DNA of 64,000 bases from Amycolatopsis echigonensis (GTDB lineage: Bacteria; Actinomycetota; Actinomycetes; Mycobacteriales; Pseudonocardiaceae), in the NCBI RefSeq assembly GCF_014174495.1, contig NZ_JACJHR010000014.1, forward strand, positions 62,001 to 126,000. The letters are read 5' to 3'. The notes below the pieces were generated by a model that did not search any database, was not told where the DNA came from, and was given only the letters and a program-made list of their open reading frames with translations. Made by a program: the position numbers and the translations under genes. Shown here piece by piece: positions 9,227-17,244 of this stretch. Every line of letters begins with the position of its first letter. Positions within the stretch are counted from its first letter, which is position 1.

Positions 9227-9970
9227 CTAAGCACCGTGCGCGTCGCCCGCATACCCTTTCCCCAGTGCCGACGCGTTCCCCAGACGAACCATCGCCACCA
9301 ATGCCCGCGATGTCGTCGCCCCGACTCGAAGCTCCTTCCGCAACGTCTCCGCAGAAATCGGACGCCTGTGCAGTCGCCAGTGCTCAGCATCGGCCCGACG
9401 GGCCCGCTCCACCAACTCCCCGTCAAGATCACCAGCGCCCCCGGCCGCGGCCCCCAGCCGCTCCCGGCTGTCCGGCGCCAACGGCTCGCACATCGCCCGC
9501 TCCACGCCTTCATCCCGGTGGCCCACAGCGCAAGACCCGGGCAACCACGCTGATCCGGCACCGGTGCTGGCAGCGCTCAACGCCCGAAGCAGGCCGGGGC
9601 CAGCCTCAGCCCAGCCGACCAGGAGCAGCGGGCCTACCGAGTCGAACGCTGCTCTGCCCCATTGACCAGCACATACCGGATCAGCGACATTCAACAGCAG
9701 AGTCACCACACTCGCGGCCAGCAGCAGGCGACGCGCCGGGCGCAGCACGTCGTCGCCAACGCCCGACAACGCCAGATGCCGCGTACCCACCAGCAACCCA
9801 AGGACGGTCAGGTCGACAGCGGGCGCCACCAGCGGGGCCACGAACACTGGAACCTGCAGCTTCAGCGCCAAAGTCAAGACATTCCCGAAGCCGAACGTGA
9901 ACGTGAGTCCAACGACTGATCCCATGGTGACCGTGACAAACTGCGCCACCGTTCGCGAATTGGCACTCAC
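9227..9970 (-). CDS. DUF2637 (SpdB-like) membrane protein, orphan
   Basis: A 247-residue protein. The N-terminal half has about four membrane helices with the pattern SVVGLTFTFGFGNVLTLAL...VAPAVDLTVLGLLVG, which I recognise as the DUF2637/Spd family encoded on actinomycete integrative-conjugative elements and plasmids. The C-terminal third (RPISAETLRKELRVGATTSRALVAMVR) resembles the DNA-binding-like helix found at the end of these proteins. The family is linked to plasmid spreading or transfer. No Tra, Rep, integrase or tRNA att site is nearby, so it is either a stranded remnant or a domesticated gene. GTG start with GAGGAG upstream. Confidence 0.72.
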   Translation of the reverse strand: MSANSRTVAQFVTVTMGSVVGLTFTFGFGNVLTLALKLQVPVFVAPLVAPAVDLTVLGLLVGTRHLALSGVGDDVLRPARRLLLAASVVTLLLNVADPVCAGQWGRAAFDSVGPLLLVGWAEAGPGLLRALSAASTGAGSAWLPGSCAVGHRDEGVERAMCEPLAPDSRERLGAAAGGAGDLDGELVERARRADAEHWRLHRRPISAETLRKELRVGATTSRALVAMVRLGNASALGKGYAGDAHGA

Positions 9971-10217
9971 GACGAACTCCTCGCGGACCTGAGTCCGAAG
10001 GTGGCCTCCACCACCAACGTCCCGGCGAGAACCTCCTGGTCAGCCCCGTTCCCATCCTTGGGCAGTCCTGCCGAGGGCACACTTTTTTTCTCCGGCCACA
10101 GCATTTTCCGTGCTTCATGGTCATTGTCTCAGGGCTGTCCTGTCTCGGACGGCGACCGCACTCTCCACTGCGCCGAACGGCGGTTGTCTGTCGCTGTGCC
10201 ACCCGGTACTTCTGTTT

Positions 10218-10231
10218 TTACAACGTTGTAA
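10218..10231. promoter_or_regulatory. LacI-family-type operator
   Basis: TTACAACGTTGTAA, a perfect 14-bp palindrome with a central CpG, the usual form of LacI/GalR-family operators. It lies 23 bp before the start of the GH127 gene, inside its likely promoter. No LacI gene is in the window, so the regulator would be encoded elsewhere. Confidence 0.6.
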
Positions 10232-10254
10232 CGCCGAGTGGAGGCTGGTCGCCC

Positions 10255-13089
10255 ATGCCGCTGAACCGCAGGCACTTCGTCACCGGGGCCGTCGCCACGC
10301 TGCTCGCCACGGCGTCCGCCGGGACTGCCGAGGCAGTGGGCGACCGAAGGCGCGGCGGGTTCTACCCGTCCAACGCGGCCCCGCTCGCCCCCGCCGCGTT
10401 CCTCCGGCTCCCTCCCGGCGCGGTCCAGCCGAAAGGCTGGCTCGCTGGGCAATTGCGGCTTCAGCTCGACGGTCTCTGCGGCCATTACCCCGAGACCTCG
10501 CACTTCCTCGACTTCGACACCACCGGCTGGGTGCATCCCGAACGCAGCGGCTGGGAGGAGCTGCCGTACTGGCTGCGCGGGTACGTCGATCTCGCCATCG
10601 TGACCGGGGACAGCACCGCGCTGGCCTCGGCCCGGCGCTGGATCGACGCGGTCATCGCCACCCAGCAGGCCGACGGGTTCTTCGGACCGAGCGAACTGCG
10701 CACCCGATTCCGGGGCGGGCCGCACTTCTGGCCGTATCTGCCGATGAGCCAAGCGCTGCGGTCCTGGCAGGAATACACCGGCGACACGCGCATCGTCCCG
10801 ATGCTGACCCGGTTCTTCCGGTACATGAACGCGCAAAGCACCGACATCTTCGACGCGGACTGGCTGACCATGCGCTGGGGCGACGGCCTGGACAGCATTT
10901 TCTGGCTGTACAACCGCACTGGCGACGCGTTCCTCCTCGACCTGGCCGACAAGATCCACCGCTACGGGGCGAACTGGGTCGACAATTTGCCGAGTCTGCA
11001 CAACGTCAACGTGGCGCAGGGATTCCGCGAACCCGCCCAGTACTCGCTGCGCTCCGGCGACGCGAACCTGGTCCAAGCGACATATCAGGACTATGACCGG
11101 ATCATGGCGGCCTACGGCCAATTCGCCGGCGGCGGGTTCGCCGGGGACGAGAACGCGCGACCGGGCTTCGGCGATCCGCGACAGGGCTTCGAAACCTGCG
11201 GGATCGTCGAGTTCATGGCGAGCCACCAACTGCTCACCCGGCTGACCGGCGACCCGGTGTGGGCCGACCGCTGCGAGGACCTCGCGTTCAATTCGCTGCC
11301 CGCCGCGCTCGATCCGGCCGGACGCGCGGTGCATTACATCACCAGCGCGAACAGCATCGACCTCGACAACGTGCCCAAGACCGAAGGCCAATTCCAGAAC
11401 GGCTTCGCGATGCAGGCCTATCTGCGCGGCGTCGACCAGTACCGCTGCTGCCCGCACAACTACGGCATGGGCTGGCCGTATTTCACCGAAGAACTCTGGC
11501 TGGCGACCCCGGACAAGGGGCTCGCGGCGTCGATGTACTCGGCGAGCAGCGTCACGGCGAAGGTCGGCGACGGCACTTCCGTAACCATCGACGAGGACAC
11601 CACATATCCGTTCTCGGAGACGATCACGTTCACCGTCCGGACGCCGAAGCCGGTGAATTTCCCTTGGCATTTCCGGGTTCCGGCTTGGTGCGCGGCTCCG
11701 CGGCTCATCGTGGCGGGCGCACCGGTCACGATTCCGGCCGGGCCTGCGTATGCGAAAGTCCAGCGAGTATGGCGCAACGGCGACGTCGTCACGTTGACCC
11801 TGCCGCAGCGAACCTCCGTGCGAACCTGGCACGCGAACCACGATTCCCTGTCGGTCGACCACGGTCCGCTGACGTATTCGCTGCGGGTCGGGGAACAGTA
11901 CGAGCAGCTCGGTGGTACCGCGCAGTTCCCGGAGTACGCCGTGCACGCGACTACGCCCTGGAATTACGGCCTGGCTGGCGACGCTTCGGCGATGACCTTC
12001 GTCGCGACCGGCGGGCCGCTGCCGGACAATCCGTTCACCCCGGACACCGCGCCGGTCCGGATCACCGCGCCGGCCCGGAAAATCGCCGAATGGACCGCGG
12101 ACGACCAGCATGTCGTTACCCCGCTGCAGTCCTCACCGGCACGCAGCACCGCGGAAGTCGAATCGGTCACGCTGATCCCGATGGGTGCGGCGCGGCTGCG
12201 GATCACGTCCTTCCCGACAGCCGCGCCGGACGGTACTCCCTGGTTGCCCGGCGGCGGCGGGGCCGGTTTCCGGATCGTGAATCTCAACTCGGGCAAGGTG
12301 CTTGGCGTGGACCGCATGTCCACGGCAGACAGTGCACAGGTCGTGCAATACACCGACAACGGCACCGCTGACCACGTGTGGCACCTGATCGCGAACGGCG
12401 ACGGCTGGTACCGGATCCGCAACCACAACTCCGGCAAGGTGCTCGGCGTCGATCAGATGTCCACTGCGGACAGCGCACAGGTGGTGCAGTACACGGACAA
12501 TGGCACCGCGGATCATCTCTGGCGGCTCGTCGACAACGGCGACGGCTGGTTCCGGATCGCGAACCGCAACTCCGGCAAAGTGCTTGGCGTGGACCAGATG
12601 TCCACTGCGGACAGCGCCCGAGTGGTCCAGTACACCGACAGCGGGACCGCCGACCATCTGTGGCAGCTGGTGCCGGACGGCCAGGTACGGATCGAGAACC
12701 AGAATTCGGCGAAGGTGCTGGGTGTCGACGGGATGTCGACCGCCGACAGCGCCCGGGTCGTCCAATTCGGCGACACCGGCACCGCCGATCACTTGTGGAC
12801 CTTCGAGGCGGCCGGAGGATGGCTGCGGATCCGCAACGTCAATTCGGGCAAGGTGCTCGGCGTCGATCAGATGTCCACTGCGGACAGCGCGATCGTCGTG
12901 CAGTACACGGACAACGGCACCCCGGACCACGACTGGCGGCTGCTCGACGACGGCAGCGGCTGGTTCCGGATCGTGAACCGCAACTCCGGCAAGGTGCTCG
13001 GCGTCGACCGGATGTCCACTGCGGACAGTGCCCAAGTCGTGCAGTTCAGCGATAACGGGACCGCGGACCATCGGTGGAGGCTGCGCTAG
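10255..13089 (+). CDS. Tat-exported GH127 (beta-L-arabinofuranosidase family) with lectin tail
   Basis: About 944 residues. The N-terminus NRRHFVTGAVATLLA is a twin-arginine signal. The body is a DUF1680/GH127 enzyme: FETCGIVEFM near residue 312 and YRCCPHNYG near 397 carry the glutamate and cysteines that form the zinc site and thiol nucleophile in known GH127 beta-L-arabinofuranosidases. Residues from about 670 on are six tandem ricin-type beta-trefoil repeats. It probably trims arabinose-containing plant or cell-wall glycans outside the cell. The ATG at 10255 follows GGAGG; an in-frame ATG at 10117 would add a poor leader and is rejected. A LacI-type palindrome sits just upstream. It ends tail-to-tail with a 4-bp overlap on a MarR gene. 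Confidence 0.88.
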   Translation: MPLNRRHFVTGAVATLLATASAGTAEAVGDRRRGGFYPSNAAPLAPAAFLRLPPGAVQPKGWLAGQLRLQLDGLCGHYPETSHFLDFDTTGWVHPERSGWEELPYWLRGYVDLAIVTGDSTALASARRWIDAVIATQQADGFFGPSELRTRFRGGPHFWPYLPMSQALRSWQEYTGDTRIVPMLTRFFRYMNAQSTDIFDADWLTMRWGDGLDSIFWLYNRTGDAFLLDLADKIHRYGANWVDNLPSLHNVNVAQGFREPAQYSLRSGDANLVQATYQDYDRIMAAYGQFAGGGFAGDENARPGFGDPRQGFETCGIVEFMASHQLLTRLTGDPVWADRCEDLAFNSLPAALDPAGRAVHYITSANSIDLDNVPKTEGQFQNGFAMQAYLRGVDQYRCCPHNYGMGWPYFTEELWLATPDKGLAASMYSASSVTAKVGDGTSVTIDEDTTYPFSETITFTVRTPKPVNFPWHFRVPAWCAAPRLIVAGAPVTIPAGPAYAKVQRVWRNGDVVTLTLPQRTSVRTWHANHDSLSVDHGPLTYSLRVGEQYEQLGGTAQFPEYAVHATTPWNYGLAGDASAMTFVATGGPLPDNPFTPDTAPVRITAPARKIAEWTADDQHVVTPLQSSPARSTAEVESVTLIPMGAARLRITSFPTAAPDGTPWLPGGGGAGFRIVNLNSGKVLGVDRMSTADSAQVVQYTDNGTADHVWHLIANGDGWYRIRNHNSGKVLGVDQMSTADSAQVVQYTDNGTADHLWRLVDNGDGWFRIANRNSGKVLGVDQMSTADSARVVQYTDSGTADHLWQLVPDGQVRIENQNSAKVLGVDGMSTADSARVVQFGDTGTADHLWTFEAAGGWLRIRNVNSGKVLGVDQMSTADSAIVVQYTDNGTPDHDWRLLDDGSGWFRIVNRNSGKVLGVDRMSTADSAQVVQFSDNGTADHRWRLR
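12271..13089 (+). repeat. Six in-frame tandem repeats (ricin/CBM13-like)
   Basis: The phrase NSGKVLGVD..STADSA..VQ recurs with NSGK codons starting at 12286, 12427, 12568, 12703, 12841 and 12982, a period of 135-141 bp (45-47 codons). Two sets of three would make two beta-trefoils. The copies are highly similar at DNA level, suggesting recent duplication or gene conversion. Confidence 0.85.
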
Positions 13090-13541
13090 GCCGGCCGCAC
13101 GGTCTTTCCACTCTCGGCGACCCGCAGCAAGGCCTTCCCGATCACCGCGGCCTCCTCGTCGCTGACGTGCGCGGAGAAATGCCGTTCGATGCTCCGCAGG
13201 TAGACCGGCGCGGTTTTGCGCAGCGCGCGGACGCCCTCGTCGGTGATCACCGCCCAGCTGACCCGCCGGTCGTCCGGCTCCGGACGCTTCGTCACCAGCC
13301 CGGCGCGCACCATCTCGTCGACCAAGCGGCTCACCCGCGTCCGGCTGAGCACCACCCGGTCGGCGACCTCCGCCATCCGCAGCCCTTTCTTCCCCTCCGC
13401 GTTCAGCTCCAGCAGGACGTCGTACCAGGCCAGGGGCACGGTCCCGCCCCGCTGCACGTCGGTTTCGATGGCTCGCACCGCGGCGCTGTGCGCGAGCAGC
13501 ATCGCCCGCCACGCCTCCAGGCCGATCTTCGGGTCGCTCAC
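13086..13541 (-). CDS. MarR-family transcriptional regulator
   Basis: A 151-residue winged-helix regulator: GLRMAEVADRVVLSRTRVSRLVDEMVRAGLVTKRPEPDDRR is the recognition helix and wing, flanked by the helical dimerisation termini. MarR proteins are usually repressors released by phenolic or oxidising ligands. It is divergent from the rhodanese/YceI genes, and two near-identical palindromes lie in the 84-bp gap, so it very probably represses both itself and that operon. GTG start. No conserved cysteine suggesting a thiol sensor is visible. Confidence 0.92.
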   Translation of the reverse strand: MSDPKIGLEAWRAMLLAHSAAVRAIETDVQRGGTVPLAWYDVLLELNAEGKKGLRMAEVADRVVLSRTRVSRLVDEMVRAGLVTKRPEPDDRRVSWAVITDEGVRALRKTAPVYLRSIERHFSAHVSDEEAAVIGKALLRVAESGKTVRPA

Positions 13542-13559
13542 GTCTCCCAGTGTAGGTCA

Positions 13560-13603
13560 TTGCGTGCGGGCGCACCTAACGCATAGAGTGCGTGCGGACG
13601 CAC
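13560..13603. promoter_or_regulatory. Twin MarR operators
   Basis: Two copies of one dyad: TTGCGT-GCGG-GCGCAC (13560-13575) and GTGCGT-GCGG-ACGCAC (13588-13603), the second with perfect 6-bp arms. They are 28 bp apart centre to centre, so a dimer could bind each on similar faces of the helix. A CATAGAGT -10-like sequence lies between them. Confidence 0.7.
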
Positions 13604-13625
13604 TTAAATTCTTCGAGGAGGAACG

Positions 13626-13955
13626 ATGGTCAAACCCATCACCCGCGATGAGGTCAAGCAGCGGATCGACGCCGGCTCGGCGATCGTGGTCGAGGCCCTG
13701 CCCGCCGACTACTACGCGAAGGCGCATCTGCCCGGCGCGCTCAACCTGCCGGTCGACGACGTCGAGAAGCTCGCGCCGACCTTGTTGCCGGACAAGGACT
13801 CCGCGGTGATCGTCTACTGCGCCGACTCGCCTTGCCAGAACTCGGGCACCGTCGCGAAGCATCTGGCGGAACTCGGCTACACCCAGGTCTTCGACTACGA
13901 CGAGGGCAAAGCCGACTGGATCGCGGCCGGACTGCCGACCGAATCCGGAAACTGA
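13626..13955 (+). CDS. Single-domain rhodanese-like protein
   Basis: A 109-residue single rhodanese domain. Cys65 in the loop VYCADSPCQNSG is the likely sulfur-carrying residue and a second cysteine, Cys70, lies within the same loop. AHLPGALNLP is the typical upstream rhodanese signature. Such proteins carry persulfide sulfur or detoxify reactive sulfur and quinones. GAGGAGG precedes the ATG. It is the first gene of a two-gene unit with yceI and sits behind the twin MarR operators. Confidence 0.9.
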   Translation: MVKPITRDEVKQRIDAGSAIVVEALPADYYAKAHLPGALNLPVDDVEKLAPTLLPDKDSAVIVYCADSPCQNSGTVAKHLAELGYTQVFDYDEGKADWIAAGLPTESGN

Positions 13956-13980
13956 GCGCCAGAAGGGACTGAAGCAGACC

Positions 13981-14547
13981 ATGACAGACGCAACTCGCGT
14001 AGTCGCCGGAACGAAACTTCCCGCCGCGGGGACCTGGAAGGTCGACCCCGGGCACGCCGAGGTCGGGTTCGTGGGCAGACATTTCCTGCTCACCAAGGTC
14101 CGCGGCCGGTTCACCGGGGTGGACGCCACACTGGAGATCGGCGAGAAAATCGAAGACACCACCGTGCGCGCGGTCATTGACATGGCCACTGTGGACAGTG
14201 GCGATCAGACTCGGGACGAGCATCTCCGTTCCGGCGATTTCTTCGACGTGGAACATCATCCGCGAGCGACGTTCGAATCGGTGTCGGTCACCGCGTCCGG
14301 CAGCGAGGCGACCATGGTCGGAAACCTGACCATCAAGGACGTCTCGCATCCGGTCACCCTCGCCGTGGAGTATCTCGGCCACGCGCGCGATCCGTGGGGA
14401 AACGATCGCGCGGTGTTCTCCGCCCGCGGCAAGATCAACCGCGAGGAGTGGGGACTGGCCTGGAACATGGTGCTCGAATCAGGTGGTCTGCTCGTCTCCA
14501 AGGAAATCGAACTCGTCCTCGAGGTCGAGGCGATCCGCTCCGTCTGA
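13981..14547 (+). CDS. YceI-family protein
   Basis: A 188-residue YceI/lipocalin-like protein. It starts GTWKVDPGHAEVGFVGRHFLLTKVRGRF and has DEHLRSGDFFDVEHHPRATFES and TIKDVSHPV blocks, all family hallmarks. The fold binds polyisoprenoid-type lipids in a beta-barrel; there is no signal peptide, so this one is probably cytoplasmic. It follows the rhodanese gene by 25 bp with an AGAAGGGA ribosome site. MarR-rhodanese-YceI arrangements fit a response to an organic stressor, which is inference. Confidence 0.9.
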   Translation: MTDATRVVAGTKLPAAGTWKVDPGHAEVGFVGRHFLLTKVRGRFTGVDATLEIGEKIEDTTVRAVIDMATVDSGDQTRDEHLRSGDFFDVEHHPRATFESVSVTASGSEATMVGNLTIKDVSHPVTLAVEYLGHARDPWGNDRAVFSARGKINREEWGLAWNMVLESGGLLVSKEIELVLEVEAIRSV

Positions 14548-14559
14548 TCGGGAAGCGGA

Positions 14560-14593
14560 CCGGCCGGGTCGGCGCGGTGGCCGACCCGGCCGG
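14560..14593. terminator. Strong terminator hairpin after yceI
   Basis: Perfect 14-bp arms (CCGGCCGGGTCGGC and its complement) with a 6-nt loop, 13 bp after the yceI stop. There is no T-run, as is common in actinomycetes. It could also end leftward transcription coming from the remnant at 14603. Confidence 0.8.
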
Positions 14594-14602
14594 GCGGGCC
14601 GA

Positions 14603-14858
14603 TCAGTTCGCCTCGGTCATCACCGCGGCAGCGAGATCGAACTGCTCCCGTGCCGCCTCCTCCGCGCCCTGAGCCTGCCGACAGGCGCCAAGCCGGTTCC
14701 GAACCTCGATCTCCGCCCACGGTGACAACTGGTCGGTCAAACGCGCCGAGCGTTCGCAAGTAATACGAGAGCGCGAGCTCCAGATTCCTGCTCTGCGGTG
14801 CCAGCCGCGACAGAGAACTCGACAGCAGCAGCCGGTCGCCGACGCGCTCCGCCAACCG
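14603..14858 (-). pseudogene. Remnant of a helical (TPR-like) regulator C-terminus
   Basis: Two reading frames together read like the end of one alpha-helical protein. The first frame gives AERVGDRLLLSSSLSRLAPQ...ELALSYYLR and then loses sense; the next frame continues ERSARLTDQLSPWAEIEVRNRLG...REQFDLAAAVMTEAN and stops at 14603. A one- or two-base deletion around 14765 explains this. Its parent may be a TPR-containing transcriptional activator, but the family is a guess. No start or promoter remains. Confidence 0.4.
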
Positions 14859-14864
14859 ACTGGC

Positions 14865-15422
14865 TCAGCGTCGGCTCTTAGCGGTCCACTCGTCCCGGGT
14901 CAGCTCATACTCGACCTCGCCGTGTTCCGTGCCCGCCAACGGATCGTCGAAGTGCAGGTGGAACGTGCGGACGTACTTCAGCCCGGCCCGCTCCATCACC
15001 CGGCGCGACGGGGTGTTCACCGCCATTGCCTGCGCCCACACCCGTTGCGTGCCCAGTTCGGCGAATCCTTTGTGGATCGCCGCCCGGGTGCCCTCCGTCG
15101 CGTAGCCGCGGCCCCAGGCTCGCGCCCTCAGCCGATAGCCGAGTTCCAGCTCCGTCGTGCTGCCGTCTTCCGGCGGCTGCAGGGAAATCCACCCGATGAA
15201 CTCGCCCGTTGCCCGCTCGATCGCCGCCCACCGGCCAGCCGGGCCTTTCTCGTAATCGCCGAGGATGGCGGGCAGCACCTTCTGCTCGATCTCGGCGCGA
15301 GGCGTCGGCTCGCCGGTGAGGAACCGCATCACGCGCGGGTCGCTGTCGAGCTGGACCAGGTTCTCGACGTCGGCCTCGGTGAAGCGCCGCAGCAGCAACC
15401 GGTCCGTCTCCAGGACCTTCAC
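14865..15422 (-). CDS. GNAT acetyltransferase, RimJ/RimL type
   Basis: A 185-residue GNAT enzyme opening LETDRLLLRRFTEADVENLV, the RimJ/RimL-like (Acetyltransf_3) start, with acetyl-CoA loop RARAWGRGYATEGTRAAI and NTPSRRVMERAGLKYV. It transfers acetyl groups from acetyl-CoA to an amine, often a ribosomal-protein N-terminus or an antibiotic; the substrate is unknown. The GTG start overlaps the stop of the amidohydrolase gene (GTGA), so both belong to one MarR-controlled unit. Confidence 0.9.
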   Translation of the reverse strand: MKVLETDRLLLRRFTEADVENLVQLDSDPRVMRFLTGEPTPRAEIEQKVLPAILGDYEKGPAGRWAAIERATGEFIGWISLQPPEDGSTTELELGYRLRARAWGRGYATEGTRAAIHKGFAELGTQRVWAQAMAVNTPSRRVMERAGLKYVRTFHLHFDDPLAGTEHGEVEYELTRDEWTAKSRR

Positions 15423-16654
15423 GCGAGCACCAATCCGGCCGCCGCCGCGATCCGGTCGCGCGATTCCAGCACCCGGTCCCTGAGCTTCGGCAGGTCGACG
15501 CCCAGCAACCGGCCGTCCCGCTTGACCGCCCGTCCCCCGACGAAAACGCTGTCCACCAACCCCGGATGCGCCGAAGTGACCACTGTGGACACCGGGTCGT
15601 TGACCGGGAACACCGACAGGTCCTCCGCGTCGATGAGCACCAGATCCGCGTCCTTTCCGACGCTGATGCTGCCCGCCCGGCCTTCCCGTCCGCAGGTCCG
15701 CGCTCCGTCCAGAGTGGCGAACTCGAGCAGATCGCGCGCGACGAGTCCGCCGTCCAGACCGCGCTGCGCGGCGAACGCGGTACGCATGGCCGAAAACATG
15801 TCACCCCCAGCGGACGGACAGTCGTCAATGGACAACGACGGCCGGATCCCGGCAGCCAGCAGCCGTCCCGTTTCCGGCCACCCGAACCCCATCTTCAGCT
15901 CGACGTCCGGGCTGACCGTCACCGAACAGCCCGCGTCCGCGAGGATCGCCAGCTGTGCGTCGGTGAAGCCGTTGCCGTGAACTATCGTCGTCCGGTCGTC
16001 AAGCAGGTTTCGTTCGTGCATCTCGGGAATCGAATCGCACACCGCGCCGTGAGCGTGCATGCTCACCCGGAGCCCGAGTTCCCGCGCCAGCGCGACGTCG
16101 GCGGCCGTGGTGTCCATTGTGGTCAACATCGGCCCGCGCAATCCGAACGTCATTTCGTCGGCGGGCAGCCGCTTCCGCACCCGGCTCACGTCTTCGGGTT
16201 CCGTTGCGCAGTAACAGAAGATCGACCTTCCCGAGGACTCCTGGAGCGCGTCGATCGCCGCGTCGGCGTTCTCCGGCCGGTCGGAGCAGTGGAACCAGTC
16301 GAGCAGGGTCGTCACACCCGAGTTCAGCGCTTCGAGACGGCCCAGGAGGTTGCCGAGGTACACGTCCTCCGGCTGGTAGTGCGGCCGGAGCACGCCGTGC
16401 ATGGCGTCGCGATACTCGGCGAACGTCCAGTCCGCGCCGATCCCCCGGAACGCCGTCTGCCAGGTGTGCCGGTGGGTGTCGACGAACCCGGGCAGGACGA
16501 TCTTGCCCGTCGCGTCCACGATTTCGGCTTCGGCCTGGATCGCCGCGCCGACCGCCGCGATCCGGCCGTCCTCGATCAGCACGTCTCCGCGCCGGAGATC
16601 CCCCACCGCCGGATCAAGGCTGACGACGGTCCCGTTCTTGAGCAATGTCCGCAT
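15419..16654 (-). CDS. Amidohydrolase-superfamily deaminase/hydrolase
   Basis: A 411-residue metal-dependent hydrolase. GFVDTHRHTWQ supplies the first metal histidines, followed by SMHAHGAV, IVHGNGF and the catalytic-Asp region SIDDCPSAGGD. The family includes AtzA/TrzN chlorohydrolases, 8-oxoguanine, cytosine and thioadenosine deaminases; the SIDDC pattern fits the aminohydrolase branch. The ATG at 16654 has GGGAGGG three bases upstream. It is divergent from a MarR regulator, with two palindromic operators between them, and coupled to a downstream GNAT gene. The pair could deaminate and acetylate one nitrogenous compound; this is inference. Confidence 0.88.
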   Translation of the reverse strand: MRTLLKNGTVVSLDPAVGDLRRGDVLIEDGRIAAVGAAIQAEAEIVDATGKIVLPGFVDTHRHTWQTAFRGIGADWTFAEYRDAMHGVLRPHYQPEDVYLGNLLGRLEALNSGVTTLLDWFHCSDRPENADAAIDALQESSGRSIFCYCATEPEDVSRVRKRLPADEMTFGLRGPMLTTMDTTAADVALARELGLRVSMHAHGAVCDSIPEMHERNLLDDRTTIVHGNGFTDAQLAILADAGCSVTVSPDVELKMGFGWPETGRLLAAGIRPSLSIDDCPSAGGDMFSAMRTAFAAQRGLDGGLVARDLLEFATLDGARTCGREGRAGSISVGKDADLVLIDAEDLSVFPVNDPVSTVVTSAHPGLVDSVFVGGRAVKRDGRLLGVDLPKLRDRVLESRDRIAAAAGLVLA

Positions 16655-16667
16655 GAACCCTCCCAGA

Positions 16668-16713
16668 AGTTGATACATCAACTCTAGGCCCGTTGGAGTT
16701 GATGAGTCAACTC
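16668..16713. promoter_or_regulatory. Twin MarR operators (AGTTGA...TCAACT)
   Basis: AGTTGAT-AC-ATCAACT (16668-16683) and GAGTTGA-TGAG-TCAACTC (16696-16713), each with perfect 7-bp arms, 29 bp apart. They fill the gap between the divergent amidohydrolase and marR genes, and the first lies only 14 bp before the amidohydrolase start. AGTTGA dyads are typical MarR sites. Confidence 0.8.
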
Positions 16714-16733
16714 TCCAGGTACGCTCTCTGCCC

Positions 16734-17177
16734 ATGACGCCCGATGACTGGGAGCTGTGGAACGCCTGGGTGCGCGCGCAACGCCTGCTCACCCGCGAAC
16801 TGGATCGTGGACTGCAACGCGAGTGCGGCATCTCGAAGGCCGAGTTCAGCGTCCTCGTGACCCTGTGGCGCATCCCCCGCCACGAGGCGCGCGTCGCCGA
16901 CCTGGTCGAATCCCTCGGCTGGGAGAAGAGCCGCGTCTCGCACCAGCTGACCAGGATGGAGGCGCGCGATCTGGTCACCCCGACCCGCAGCGGCCCCAGC
17001 GGGCGGCGGACCGGGATCAGCCTCACCGCGCACGGCCGTTCGGTCATTCAGGAGGCTTTGGTGGTCCACGGCGCCAACATTCGCCGCCACTTCCTGGACA
17101 CGCTGAGCCCCTCGCAGCTCGAGGCCATCCGATCGTGGGCCGACGAGACCATCGCGCGCGCCGAGCCAGCCGAGTGA
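16734..17177 (+). CDS. MarR-family transcriptional regulator
   Basis: A 147-residue MarR protein: EFSVLVTLWRIPRHEARVADLVESLGWEKSRVSHQLTRMEARDLVTPTRSGPSGRR carries the winged helix. The WEKSRVSHQL recognition helix is the subtype often seen in actinomycete oxidative or drug-response MarRs. It is 20 bp from the operator pair and likely controls the divergent amidohydrolase-GNAT unit and itself. The ligand is presumably the amidohydrolase substrate or product (inference). Confidence 0.92.
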   Translation: MTPDDWELWNAWVRAQRLLTRELDRGLQRECGISKAEFSVLVTLWRIPRHEARVADLVESLGWEKSRVSHQLTRMEARDLVTPTRSGPSGRRTGISLTAHGRSVIQEALVVHGANIRRHFLDTLSPSQLEAIRSWADETIARAEPAE

Positions 17178-17244
17178 GCGGACGCGCCCGGGTGTGAGAA
17201 GCCGGTCTGCGGCCGGCGCAGAACTCCGGCCGCGGACCGGCGGG

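Noticed and set aside
10117-10254. Upstream extension of the GH127 gene from ATG 10117
   Set aside because: It would cover the LacI-type palindrome and put 46 Cys/Arg-rich residues in front of a proper Tat signal.
9002-10254. Complete integrative element
   Set aside because: Only one element-type gene (DUF2637) is present; no integrase, replication or att repeats are seen.
12271-13089. Possible CRISPR array
   Set aside because: The regular repeats are in-frame codons of a lectin domain, not short repeats with unrelated spacers.
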